A stretch of 64,000 bases of DNA from Gracilaria gracilis (taxonomy: Eukaryota; Rhodophyta; Florideophyceae; Gracilariales; Gracilariaceae), in the NCBI GenBank assembly GCA_030374805.1, contig JARGSG010000224.1, positions 62,001 through 126,000 on the forward strand, given 5' to 3'. This document shows, piece by piece, positions 22,001 to 32,281 of the stretch. A program made the translations under genes and the position numbers. The notes below the pieces were generated by a model. It was given only the letters and a program-made list of their open reading frames with translations. It did no database searches and was not told the origin of the DNA. The number at the start of each line of letters is the position of its first letter. Position 1 is the first letter of the stretch.

Positions 22001-22546
22001 ACTCCGGTTATTTCACCTTTCATGAAACATCATCAGTATTACCAAGGGTACTTTCATCTGCAGGAAGCAGTGGTGCTTGCTGCTGCTTTGACCACATGCG
22101 CAGGACCTGATCTGTTGTGTTCTACAATAGCTTCTGTTCTGTTCAGTCTTGTGGAACAAGTGCGCTGATTTCCTTGTAACTTGCCAGGTCTGCTAACTAC
22201 CCCCCGAACTACCTATAACACTTGCCTCTATAACGCTTACCTTGAAAACGCAGAAACTAACTAGGCGTACAGCCCTAGCCGTGTTACACCCACTGAGCTA
22301 CTATATCGGATGATTACGCGAATCTGAGTAGGACTGACTGAAACAAAATCCGTGGGTCCCAAGATGTAGTTCCCAATGATGATGTTGTGGTCTACAACGG
22401 AAGCAGGGGCAAAAGCGGAGGAATTACCGGATCAGACGGCTTCCACCGCACCTGTTTCGGTATCGGATTATTGACACCTTCTTGTTGACAGGCGACTAAG
22501 GATACAGTACTTGAATCGATACAGATCACGGGATACTTCACTCTTT
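22001..22546. other. Intergenic with tRNA-like A-box segment
   Basis: Tail-to-tail gap between the interrupted gene and the Crinkler-like gene. The only structured element seen is the tRNA-like stretch at 22255-22310. Confidence 0.3.
22255..22310 (-). other. tRNA-like half (possible SINE head or tRNA relic)
   Basis: On the minus strand TAGCTCAGTGGGT matches a tRNA A box. It is followed by a perfect 5-bp stem CTAGG/CCTAG closing the loop GCTGTACG, like an anticodon arm. No convincing D-stem partner, T arm or acceptor stem follows at normal spacing, so this is not a standard tRNA gene. It could be a tRNA-derived SINE head or a decayed tRNA. Confidence 0.25.
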
Positions 22547-24202
22547 TCACCATCCAAATGTGCTCTCACCGTAGTCCTTCGGCATTTCGAGTACCACAAC
22601 CGTGAGCTTAACTAGCTCCTTTGCCGTCGACGGCACCTCCACTTTGAGGTCGTCGTACATGTCGTGTTTAGGCACGATGTAGAGAAACACTTCGCATTCC
22701 GAAGGCACACAAAGCTCTTTAACAAATGCTTCTAGCCCTCCAACCTTTTTCACGCCGCTGCTCTGACGGGTAGCATTCGCAACGTAAACAGCATTCTCAC
22801 GTCTCCAAACCATATCCCCAAGCGGAAAGTTCTTCTTAAGCGGCACATATAGCACCCCTTCTTCCATTTCTTCGAACTTGGGAACCTCGCCATCAATTCG
22901 CCTCTTTGCCGACCCGCTTGAGAATGACTTTTTCTCATCCCAGCCTCGAAATTGGCCCGCCACCAACCTTTGACGCCACGACACTTTACGCCTCATGTTT
23001 TCCGCAACAACGTCCTCAAACAGGTCTTGACATGCTTTGTCCATGTACCCTGTTTCGTCGTTGCGCACTAGAGCACGTATTTTATCATAGAGAGAGACTG
23101 ACACCCATTCACGCCGAAGTCTATTCCTCACGTCGTCGTTGACCAGGTCAATTGTCGCATTCTCAAATGGCTCCTTTGAAGTTTCGACCTTAAATAAAGC
23201 TAGATGATGACTAACATCTGGGTGTTCAATCGTTTCAAATAGGATCAGATTCCTGGCGACAGCCTCTTTGAGGGCGGCGTTTCGTAGACTTCTCGCCACT
23301 TTTAGTACATCCGGACGCTGTGGAAGGCAGTACCGCAAAATACCCCCATATTCGTTGAAGCGTTTCTCCACCGCTGTATCTTCGTAGAGATCTTGCATGT
23401 TGTTTGGAAAAGATGATTCCGACCGCATCACGCCAGCAATACTCAGAAGCTCGTCAAGTTCCCAATTCGGATAGTACAGCTCTTTAGCCCCTCTTTTCAC
23501 GAATTCCTTATACCTCGAGCGATTCGGGGAAACGTACGCTGACGTTGGGATTTCCGGATACCATTCAGGTTCACAGATGTCCTTCCCAGGCTCGAAAAGA
23601 TAAACGGTGCGCTGTGGTTCGAAAGCGCTAAGCAGATATCCAGGATAGCTGTTCATGATCGCATGTTTACGTTCCGGCACGAAATATATCTCTGTGCAGT
23701 TGGCACCGATCTGCCGCACGACCGCATCAGGTGGCTCAATGTTCCTAAAATAGTCCGGCGGCAAGGGTCCATACAACTCCTCATTAAAGATGCGAGCCAA
23801 ATAGTACTGCTGAAACACGCTCTTTCCTATTCCAGGGTTACCAATAACGACAGCATGCATGCTGTTTCGAATAGCTTGTAACAGAGCATCATGAACTCGT
23901 CGACGCACAAAGATTAGGTGTGGACATAGAATACAGCCAATGTTGTGAACTGGCGAGTCAGTTCGAATCACGTCGATCGAGTCGGACACTTCTTGCTTCA
24001 CAGCTCGTTTGTAGGACACGATTTGTTGATTGACGTTGTCATCTTCAAAAAGATAGGGCTCGAAGCTCCTGAACAAGTTTGGTTGCTTCACAGCGGCGGA
24101 GATGTGAGCCGACGCGTTGATAGGTGCTTTGCTATAGGATCGAGCGCGGGGTCGACGAGCGACATGACGGAAGACATTTATGCGTACACACATCGAGTTC
24201 AT
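22547..24202 (-). CDS. Crinkler/RHS-like P-loop ATPase
   Basis: The ATG at 24202 gives 551 residues; an ATG 63 codons further up is possible. A Walker A motif GNPGIGKS (121-128, preceded by HAVVI) is followed by a hydrophobic Walker B-like strand (RTVYLFEPGKD). Further on is the YYPNWELDELLSIA segment, whose P-N-W-x-x-x-E-L core is typical of Crinkler and trypanosome retrotransposon-hot-spot (RHS) ATPases. The C-terminal part (LYVPLKKNFPLGDMVW and later strands) sits where these families carry a PD-(D/E)XK-type nuclease-like domain. Known relatives are oomycete/fungal CRN proteins and RHS proteins, proposed to be nuclear conflict proteins. The N-terminus here is basic rather than the ubiquitin-like CRN header. 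The reading frame is complete. Role in this organism unknown. Confidence 0.65.
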   Translation of the reverse strand: MNSMCVRINVFRHVARRPRARSYSKAPINASAHISAAVKQPNLFRSFEPYLFEDDNVNQQIVSYKRAVKQEVSDSIDVIRTDSPVHNIGCILCPHLIFVRRRVHDALLQAIRNSMHAVVIGNPGIGKSVFQQYYLARIFNEELYGPLPPDYFRNIEPPDAVVRQIGANCTEIYFVPERKHAIMNSYPGYLLSAFEPQRTVYLFEPGKDICEPEWYPEIPTSAYVSPNRSRYKEFVKRGAKELYYPNWELDELLSIAGVMRSESSFPNNMQDLYEDTAVEKRFNEYGGILRYCLPQRPDVLKVARSLRNAALKEAVARNLILFETIEHPDVSHHLALFKVETSKEPFENATIDLVNDDVRNRLRREWVSVSLYDKIRALVRNDETGYMDKACQDLFEDVVAENMRRKVSWRQRLVAGQFRGWDEKKSFSSGSAKRRIDGEVPKFEEMEEGVLYVPLKKNFPLGDMVWRRENAVYVANATRQSSGVKKVGGLEAFVKELCVPSECEVFLYIVPKHDMYDDLKVEVPSTAKELVKLTVVVLEMPKDYGESTFGW

Positions 24203-24699
24203 GACGACGAGGACATAGCGGAAGAAAGCAACTTGTATCAGAGTCTGCCACATTAGGAGTCCTAATTTAGGACACCAGAAGATCTGGAGTTGTTGAGGTT
24301 TGGAACAGGTCACCCCTCTCTCAATTTTTGTGCTTAATTCAAAGTACCCCAGTTGCACGAAGAGGTTTTGGGTCTTGCCTCTCACCCTCACCTGAGAGAT
24401 TGTGGTTTGAATTCATTCAGGAGTGCATCGCTCTCATTGTCTTGTCGTTTCGTTCTCGGGGAGCGGGCATCTCGTTTCTTCGTGAAACGTTTGGCAACGG
24501 ATACGGATAAGGGAAGGTTAACTATCAACGAGAAAGACATCGTTCGTGACGCCATTTGAAGCCACAACGTGACCAGACTCTGGCATAGAATCCCGTCTTT
24601 AAACAACTTTCTTTTGCCTTCGGTACCACAATTAAACGGTGGGATACCAATACCTTTCTACGGGGTATCGGAGACTCAAACTGCTCTAAACAAGTAGAT
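24203..24699. promoter_or_regulatory. Divergent intergenic region
   Basis: About 500 bp between the divergent Crinkler-like gene and membrane paralog B. No distinct motif recognised. Confidence 0.3.
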
Positions 24700-26061
24700 A
24701 TGGAACCCTTCATTCCAAAAGGGGCAAGCGTTTTCAACCGATTCTTCAGAGATGATCTCGCCAATGCCTTCTTTGGTGGCGCATTAGTGCTTCTCATTCT
24801 AACATACCTGACTTCTATTTCTCACTCATTGCTATATCCAACTCGCTCGCTACGTAAACGCGCTATCGATAGGTACATTATATTCTCGAGAGTCTCCAGC
24901 TTTCGCGGAGTGGTCCGTCTCATCTCAGGCATCGAATGGCCCCATCGTCTTTTTTCTATCGCTCCTTTCCAAGGCAGCCATTCCTTTGATACAAATTCCG
25001 AAGAGACAGACAAAATCCCACAAGTTCGTCGAAAGTACTCAAAACTGGCTGTCCCGTGCGGAATACGTATTCTACTTCTTGCGGCAGAATTTGCGGCTAT
25101 TTACGCCGGAACCTCTGTTAATCGTTTCGCAACGACTGAAGAAGGCTTTGATGTTGCGATAACTGCAGTGTCTGCTGCGCTGGATACAACCAGTTTTAAT
25201 ACTACTGGCTGTGATGATTACCTTGTCCCTGCTCGCGGACAGGAGCAAGCGGGTGAGCTGCTTAAATGCGTGTTTAGGACCTCAGAGGAGACGACACCTT
25301 TCGTTCCATCTGACAAGAACAAGTCCATAGCCCTCATATTCACACCGAGCCAAAACTCACTTATATTTGAACTACGTAGTACGGAGTATCGGATTAACCG
25401 CGTTCAGCTACAGGTGGTGTTGAACACAATCAATGGAGAATCATTTGAGTTCAGCCCGGTCCGCCCTGATCTCGATCTAGACAGAAGCACTACAATCTTC
25501 GATTCTGTAATCGATGGTCTTTTGAATGAGCTGCAGCATCCTCGAGACGGGGTCTGGAGCGTCGGGCAATCGTCTGACGACTTCTCCATTGCATACTCTC
25601 AAGACATCCCAATTGAACAAACAACGATTACAGATCAATTAGTTAGACAACTTCGTGCGCTACCGTTGTCAATGAACTCTACTGGTCCACCATGGTTATT
25701 CATTGACGGCAGGTATGAACAGCGCGATGATCTCAGAATCGCAATTATTGCGCTCAATCGTGTTGCACACGGCATTCTTCTGGCGATGACAGTTGTCCTA
25801 GCTTTCTTTCATGCACTTGTGCAGCGCTTCTTTCCATCTTTTTCCGAGGTTGCTTATGCGGCCTTGAAAGGCACCATTGGCGACACTCCTGGAGCTGGAC
25901 CAGGAGCAACACGTTTTGTGACTACTGATGAAGACCGGGGTGATATGTTATTGAGGCTGCAAAGGTTCTCGGATGGAACGATCGGCCATATCGGGTTTCG
26001 TCCAAGCAAGCCAAGCCAGGTACCAGTAGATACTCTTGACGGATGCCGAATCGTTCTTTAA
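24700..26061 (+). CDS. Three-pass membrane protein, paralog B
   Basis: 453 residues, paralogous to 17870-19231. The shared landmarks run in order: SVFNRF start, TM1 with NAFFGGALVLLILTYL, the basic RAIDRYIIF segment, TM2 (LLLAAEFAAIYAGT), a loop with TTGCDDYLVPARG and LLKC, NSTGPPWLFI before TM3, and TM3 (HGILLAMTVVLAFFHALVQRFF) followed by an EVAYAAL tail. Identity looks about 30-35% across the protein, so the duplication is old, yet length and cysteine spacing are kept. This implies continuing selection. No known family recognised. The two copies bracket the interrupted gene and the Crinkler-like ATPase and point away from each other. Confidence 0.75.
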   Translation: MEPFIPKGASVFNRFFRDDLANAFFGGALVLLILTYLTSISHSLLYPTRSLRKRAIDRYIIFSRVSSFRGVVRLISGIEWPHRLFSIAPFQGSHSFDTNSEETDKIPQVRRKYSKLAVPCGIRILLLAAEFAAIYAGTSVNRFATTEEGFDVAITAVSAALDTTSFNTTGCDDYLVPARGQEQAGELLKCVFRTSEETTPFVPSDKNKSIALIFTPSQNSLIFELRSTEYRINRVQLQVVLNTINGESFEFSPVRPDLDLDRSTTIFDSVIDGLLNELQHPRDGVWSVGQSSDDFSIAYSQDIPIEQTTITDQLVRQLRALPLSMNSTGPPWLFIDGRYEQRDDLRIAIIALNRVAHGILLAMTVVLAFFHALVQRFFPSFSEVAYAALKGTIGDTPGAGPGATRFVTTDEDRGDMLLRLQRFSDGTIGHIGFRPSKPSQVPVDTLDGCRIVL

Positions 26062-27343
26062 GATTGCCGTCGGAAGCAGAGAGTCCTAGCCCTTAGACCT
26101 CAAACCCCTATTCACTTCGGAGAACACTTTGTTGAACTTTTTGTTGTTGTTGCTGAAAAAGCATGAAATCACTGGTGCCACACTTTCATTGTAGATAGCA
26201 CTAAGGATGTCTTTAAGCACGGATCAAAGGCATACGCCACTGGTTTCGGAAAAGGTCGCATTCGTACAGAGTATTGGCATTGTTGCTGGTTCAACTATGT
26301 TTTCGGAAGAAATGGGTGGCTTCGTTTTCGCATACAAGAACGTCCAAGAACGTCAAAAAAAACAGGAAGCTTCCCGAGGTGCGGATGGTGTACGCGAGGA
26401 TGAGAATGCTCTCATGTTGTAGTCCACAGGCAGTCAAAACTGCGGCAATTATCGATGCCAAGGGTTAATGACTTCGAAGGATACCGTTGGTTTTATTTAC
26501 GCATCAGAAGCTTGAAAGCCTGAAAAAGGTTCACCTCGATTACTTTGACGTTAGCATATTCCCTTGCGACTACATTCAGGCCTTTTACCATCCACCTCGG
26601 GACAAGGCAGAAGCAGGACAAAGTACGAACAAGTTCGGACAATCTTTCAGCGATCCCAACGTGGTGATGCTCATTTGACGTAATTGGCGTTTGTCTTAAG
26701 ATTGTGCACGGCTCTGGGGCGGATCCGAACAGGACTAAGCCTCTGAATCAGAGGTGGGCGTTTGTTTGTTTTTTTTTGTCAAGGACACAGCAAATATGTT
26801 CAATCGGCTCAAAACTGTGTGAAGTTTGGGGGTGTGGGGATCAATTAGAAGGGCTTTTGTTGCCATTGCGATTGGAGGTCCAACTCCTATGATTGAAGAT
26901 GCAGACAGTGTGCGATTAGAAGCTCTACGATTGCCCGCTCGCATGGCCCAGTATAGGTGCCAATTGTGGTGAAAGTGAGCAACTGGTTAATTACCGAACG
27001 TTGCAACGTCTCGAAGCTTGAACCCGAAAGACCGAAAGTGAATTGCTGCCTTCAAGACTTGTGACTCAGTGGGATGGCATTCTGTTACTCCTGCAAGGGT
27101 TTCTGGTAATAGATGGAAGGCTGGGCGAATAGTATTCTGTCACCCGCCAGGTATATATACAGGATGTCTTCTATTTTTTGCGCATCCTCGAAAAGCGAGC
27201 TTGTGTGAGGCACACAGCATAATCTTACAAATGCTAATGATACGAAGGTAATACCTGTAATGTTAGTCATGTCCGGTAATGGTGCGGCGGAGAAGGACTG
27301 GCATGGCATCATGAATTAATTGTTCAGCGTGCGTGAGAGGTGG

Positions 27344-27380
27344 CGGGCTGTCGGGGCCGGGCTGTCGGGGCCGGGCTGTC
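27344..27380. repeat. Short tandem repeat, 14-bp unit
   Basis: The unit CGGGCTGTCGGGGC is repeated about 2.6 times. Simple sequence; no function inferred. Confidence 0.8.
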
Positions 27381-27988
27381 GAGCTGAAAGCCTGGCGATG
27401 GGAGCGTGGAGGTGAGTAACCTATCGATACTTTTGGTAGCTGCTAAGCACTGGTAGCCGTGCTGTAATACAGCAAGGAGCATCAAAGATAGAAATTGATA
27501 TGATGCGAAGGAGAGCGGATGTTTAGCAAATCTGATTTATGTTTTATAGCTTCAAAACGTAATGCAATCTGCAGTCATCAATGATTGGTCAGACGCAGCT
27601 TAAAGCTTATCGGTGCACTTCCATCTCAACATTATCGAGCAGCTTCGAACGTTTGGATAACGAAGGTTGATACCCTTGGTATCTACAGTAAAGTTTGCCT
27701 TGGTCCGCTGTTCACCGGCTGCCAATTGCTTTGCTAAGGGTTAACAGTGGTGATGATAGCACTTTGGCCAGGTTTACTAACCACCAGTAGATAAAGTTAC
27801 TGTACAAGCTTTATCCTTCTGCAGGATAAGCACTCAACCGCAACGCCCAACGTCTCTCTCAGTGCGCTGTGCGCCTTTGTGCTCCACGACGCACCCCTGC
27901 CAGGGGGCTTTCAAATGAACAAACACCGCGTCCAACCGTGGAGCACGTAAGCTCGAGCAGCGAATTTCGCGCCGTTTAATGCTGTTCT

Positions 27989-28389
27989 CACGTGCTGCCA
28001 CGCTTCGTGCGCCGCTCACTCTCGCGCCACGTGGGCCCATCTATGCTGCACCGACGCGCTCCATCTCCAAAGCCACCGCGCCACGTCGCCGTTCTCATTC
28101 GACGCGTCTCCTATCTTTACACACGGCGCCCTGGTACGGGTGAGCGCCACCGCCTTCACTTGTCGCTCCGCCGCTGTCGGAGGATGCTTGTCCCCCCCAC
28201 CCCGCCTTTAACCGCCGCGTTTCAAAGCTGACACAATGCGCGCGTTTCGCTCACATTATCTCCAAGGTATCACTTGACCTCATGTCTGTTTGCTTGCGAA
28301 TGTTTGTGAGTTCGCCACATGGCTGCGCCACACCGCGAGTTGGTTTGCTTGTCGCTCGTCGAGTGCAGCCGTAAGCTCCCCTATTTAAA
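27989..28389 (+). promoter_or_regulatory. Promoter region of secreted protein gene: CACGTG sites and TATA-like box
   Basis: Two CACGTG hexamers lie at 27989-27994 and 28028-28033, and a TATTTAAA element at 28383-28390, about 120 bp before the ATG at 28508. This spacing suits a TATA box with a short 5' UTR. The same CACGTG motif occurs twice before the secreted GH16 gene. Function is inferred from motifs only. Confidence 0.4.
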
Positions 28390-28507
28390 AGCGCTTGACC
28401 CCCGCCCGTGCTTCCTCCCACGCTCGGAAGCTCACAGTAACCTGCAGCACGCAGCATTCCTCGCGACGTGATCGAGAACAACTTAGTACAAATCGTTCCT
28501 CGTCATC

Positions 28508-29437
28508 ATGCGTATCGCCGTCGTCGTGTCATTCTTGGTTGTTCTGGCATGCGCCTTTGCTCAAGGCGGTGACAACTACTTCGCCGCCCAATGTGCTGGA
28601 GAGGGTCCCAGATGCATTCCGTGGACAGCTGGGTCCTCACGGGTATGTATGCCGTACAGATGGATGAGTGCTCAACCGCAATCGTGCCTACAAGCTGCTT
28701 GTAACTACTGCTACGTTGGAAGTCGTCGTTTCGATGTGTCTGTCTGTCGTCGACTGGCAATCTTCAAAAACTGTTTCAATGGCGTCGCTCCTACACGACA
28801 GGCCCCCAGGCCAGCTCCCCCTGCACCACGACCGAGGCCTGCTGCACCTGCTCCGCCTGTGCCGAGACCTAGTGGCTCTTGTGCGTACAGAGCACAGGGC
28901 GATAAGATTGTCATTCCCGCATGGGGTCTGCCGGGTGCGCCTGGCTGGAACAAGAACGGTGACGGGTCGATGACTTACAAGCCGGGTGGCGGTGGTGGTA
29001 TTGACCGACAAGGCTCGGGCCAGGTGTGCACCAACATCAGGGTAAACACTGGCGGGCAGTACTACTTCACAATTCGCTCTCGTGCTCCCCATGGCACTGA
29101 ACACAATGACGCGTGGTTCAGGTTCTCCGGCGGATTCCAATTGTTCAAGCCTGGAGGTGGAATGATCCCCGGTAACTCTGGCTGGTACAAGGGATACCAG
29201 AACAGCGGCGGCAACCGCATGGCCGACTACATCGTTACCATCGACTTCAACGGACACCAGTTTATTACCAACTTCCTCAATAGCTTTACCAATTATCAGA
29301 TTTGCATGTCGGGCAGGAGCACACGTTTCACAGTGTATTCTCTTGTATTTGTCAAGTGTTCTGGGCAGAGTTGTAGTCGATTTGGACCGCAGATGAGGAA
29401 CGCGATGTCGTCGTTGCCGACCTCCAAATGCTACTGA
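28508..29437 (+). CDS. Secreted two-domain protein with Cys-rich head and beta-sandwich-like tail
   Basis: 309 residues. The signal peptide is about 1-19 (MRIAVVVSFLVVLACAFA). Residues about 25-95 contain seven or more cysteines (CAGEGPRC, CLQAACNYC, VCRRL, NCF), likely disulfide-bonded. A Pro/Ala-rich linker (about 98-122) follows, then a domain of about 180 residues rich in Gly, Tyr, Trp and Asn, with the segment RAPHGTEHNDAWFRFSGGF and two late disulfide candidates (CSGQSC). The tail resembles carbohydrate-binding beta-sandwich modules, and the modular head-linker-tail plan is common in secreted wall-associated proteins. It is therefore probably a cell-wall or extracellular-matrix polysaccharide-binding protein (inference). 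No catalytic motif is visible. Confidence 0.7.
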   Translation: MRIAVVVSFLVVLACAFAQGGDNYFAAQCAGEGPRCIPWTAGSSRVCMPYRWMSAQPQSCLQAACNYCYVGSRRFDVSVCRRLAIFKNCFNGVAPTRQAPRPAPPAPRPRPAAPAPPVPRPSGSCAYRAQGDKIVIPAWGLPGAPGWNKNGDGSMTYKPGGGGGIDRQGSGQVCTNIRVNTGGQYYFTIRSRAPHGTEHNDAWFRFSGGFQLFKPGGGMIPGNSGWYKGYQNSGGNRMADYIVTIDFNGHQFITNFLNSFTNYQICMSGRSTRFTVYSLVFVKCSGQSCSRFGPQMRNAMSSLPTSKCY

Positions 29438-30475
29438 GCTGTACTGAGCTGATTGTGTGACGAGTGTTTCAACTAGGTTGTGAAAAGAAGGTGGACATAG
29501 TTGTCTTCTGGGGGACAGAGTGATTCAGCTAATGTGTATATATTCATATTCAAGTGCGATGCGCCATTACGCTTCTCTCTGCATAAAAGTCCTTTACATA
29601 TACATGCACCTCATCAGTAATAACATGTAGATACATATGTATCTTGAGACTACACAGTATCAGTCTTAGCTTGGCCTGGCCGACAGCACTCATAATGCGT
29701 GCAGACACCAGTTTCACCGAAAGGGTTAACGGTCTTCCCCCGTCGTCCTGCTCTCCTCCCAAAACATTGGGTTGTTGTCAATGTCCAAGACTGGTGCTTA
29801 CCCCAAGAATGGAACGGTTTACCACCGGTACCCAGCATGTACTTCGATGAAAGCATCCCTGTGAGTGCTGCCCGCCAGGTTAAGTCCGCCCTCCGCGACA
29901 CGGAGTGCCCCTCAAACCGCATCAAAACCTCTAGATAGTGTTTGTAGTTGTTCCTTTGACATCACTAGACCTTAAGACTCCCGACAGAATAAGGCATTGA
30001 TCACTAGACATACTCTAGGTTCTAATTGCGAGCCTCGTGGCCTGGCTGCCATCAGTCTGGTGGTGAAAACCCCATGTGGTCCAGAGTACCAGCCTCGAAC
30101 TACGGAAAGGTCAAGTCTGAGCGCTTCGAGAGGCCGGAAGAGGCCTTGTTTGTCTGGCGTAGGCCAAGGCAGATCAATTTAACCTTTCATATTCCAAACT
30201 TTTTCTCATTTTTGCCGACTTTCAAAACTAGAGAAACAACAATTACAAAATCGATGTGCCTGCGCTGTTTCGAAACGGATCGCAATTCGCTGTCAGTTGC
30301 TGGCAAACAGTTGCTGGCAAACTTTGCCAGGCCAAGGCGAAAGACGGCTCGAAAGCGAGAGCTTCGGCCCTGGCAATCAATGTCGATGTCAACGCCCTCC
30401 TTCGCTTGCATTCTGATTTGATAAGCCATTTCCACCTTCTTCCAGCGCTTCATCCAACCGTCCGTTCGTTTCGAG
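29438..30475. other. Intergenic; possible 5' leader of the PMT gene
   Basis: No gene recognised. A pyrimidine-rich stretch ending in AG (about 30200-30231) would make a good splice acceptor if the PMT has an upstream exon. Confidence 0.3.
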
Positions 30476-32115
30476 ATGACGACTTCCAAGCAATCAGAGT
30501 TGCGACGTCGACGCAACAAACAGAATGGGACAATCCACAACTGGTGACGTCGCTTAACGACGCTGAAAAACCTCTGAAGTTCAGTGCAGTTAAGGCGCAT
30601 GATCGTGATCCGGCTGCTAAGCTTGGTAAGCCAGGAGTTGCTGCTGTGAGTCGCCCGCGTGTGTTCACCGTGTATCAAACCGTTTTGGACTGGGTAATTA
30701 TGATTGCACTCTTTGCTGCAGCGGGATTGGTGCGTTTTTATAAACTTGCATATCCGGATGTTGTTGTGTTTGATGAGATTCATTATCTTTCCTTCGACAA
30801 TCATGTGTTGAACGGAACGTACTTTTTTGATGTGAATCCGGTTTGGGGCAAGGTTGTCATTGCGTTTTTGGCGCGAGTAATGGGCTATGATCCTTCTTAT
30901 GCTCCACCTGGTCTTAGTGAGAAGGTGGTGTCTCCTCTTCAGGCATTTGCCGCTCGAGCGCCTTGTGCATTGTTTGGGACGCTTACTGTGCCCGTGTTTT
31001 ACAAGGTTTGCAGATGGTTGCATCTTAGTACGTATGCATCTGTGGTTGGGTCAGCTTTCATTCTGTTTGATTGTATGCATGTGATTCAGAGCCGTGTAGC
31101 GATGGTGGATGCTGTGCTGGTGTTTTGGACGTGCTTTTCTGTTATGTGCGCGTTCACGCTATGGGATCAGAAGAACTACATCATCTACCAACGCAAAGAT
31201 GTACGCGTTTCTTCTGTACTGAAGATGATAATGCTGCTGATTACGACGGGGATAAACTGCGGGTTATCAATCTCAGTGCGATGGACTGCGTTTGCGACTC
31301 CGGTGCTCATTTTCATTATCAGCTTCTTCGGCGTGGGTCCGTTTCTTGTGGAACCTCTCAACTTTATCGAGCTTCTTGTGCTTTATGCCAGCACGTTTGC
31401 GGGATACTTTGGATCGTTCTGGTTGTTCTTGTTGCAAGTGAACAAGTCGGGCCCGGGGGATGGGTTCATGAGTGCGCAATTCCAAGCTTGCTTGAAGGGA
31501 AATAAGTTTGAAGAATCTGGCCCGTGCAAAATGTCGTATCTTGCGCGTGCATGGGAGATTAACAAACAGATATTCAACTACTCAAAGCAGATCCGTGGGA
31601 AGGACAAGTGGGGCTCTTCATGGTTTCAGTGGATCATCAATTGGAGAGGCGCTTTGTACTACAGATGGACGAACGCAGAAAAGAAATTGTTAGCGGTTAT
31701 CTATGTGCTGATGAATCCGGCAATGACGTTGCTGATCAACGCATTGATGGTTGTGTTTATTGCTGGATTGTTCTACGTAGTGCGGTATCGCAAGCAGTTG
31801 CACATCAACGAGGCGTTGAAGGCGCACCTACGGCGTGGAAGCGTAATGTTCTTTGGATGGGTATTGAGTATGCTGCCTACAATGGTGGTGTATCGGTCTG
31901 GTCCAGTGTATCAGTATCTACCAGGTTTATTCTTTGCGCAGGCATTGGCTGCAGTCGGGTTCGACCTCATCCCAAGAAAGTTTCGGGCAGCTGCTAGCGT
32001 ATTAGTTATAGCGGCATTAGTTGCAGGGTTCGTTTACTGGAGCCCTTGGGTGTACGGTACGATTCTGCCGGAAAATGATCATATGAGACGAAGGTGGTTG
32101 CCTCGATGGGACTAA
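30476..32115 (+). CDS. Protein O-mannosyltransferase (PMT, GT39), MIR-less
   Basis: The core from about 30680 is a clear PMT. Multiple membrane helices surround the luminal catalytic DE motif (VVFDEIHYLSF), GKVVIAFLARVMGYDPS, SRVAMVDAVLVF and GPGDGFMSAQFQ, ending with a helix-rich C-terminus (YQYLPGLFFAQAL). PMTs transfer mannose from dolichol-phosphate-mannose to Ser/Thr of proteins entering the ER. The beta-trefoil MIR domain usually found between the helix blocks of yeast PMTs is absent, as in shorter family members. The start is uncertain. The long frame opens at about 30232 with no ATG until deep in TM1. One option is ATG 30476 with a 41-bp intron (30544-30584); another is an upstream exon spliced at about 30231. 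Confidence 0.8.
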
Positions 32116-32281
32116 TAGTTTGAGAACGATAGATAGGTGGTGGTGACTTGTACAAAAGGAAGCAATTGAACAAAGTTGCTGTGAAGCAACGGCGTTTTTA
32201 CACAGATGGCGACGTAGATACAAGCGAAACAACAAGTTATGACGGCTTGGCTAGAACATGCAACGTGAGTGCGCAAACAGT

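Larger units (their letters stand above)
26062..28507. other. Large intergenic region; possible small spliced gene at 26.2-26.97 kb
   Basis: A frame at 26207-26422 (first in-frame ATG 26207) and a coding-looking run ending near 26965 (AFVAIAIGGPTPMIEDADSV) preceded by a TTAG acceptor-like site could be exons of one small gene. I cannot join them with confidence. A tandem repeat lies at 27344-27380. The stretch before 28507 is GC-rich promoter DNA for the secreted protein gene. Confidence 0.25.

Noticed and set aside
22200-22312. Functional tRNA-Tyr (GTA anticodon) on the minus strand
   Set aside because: The loop has eight bases, no D-stem partner, T arm or acceptor stem could be paired at normal spacing.
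26704-26892. Small frame near a GGGGTGTGGGG stretch as a gene
   Set aside because: Short and unsupported; only the possibility of a spliced gene at 26.2-26.97 kb is kept at low confidence.
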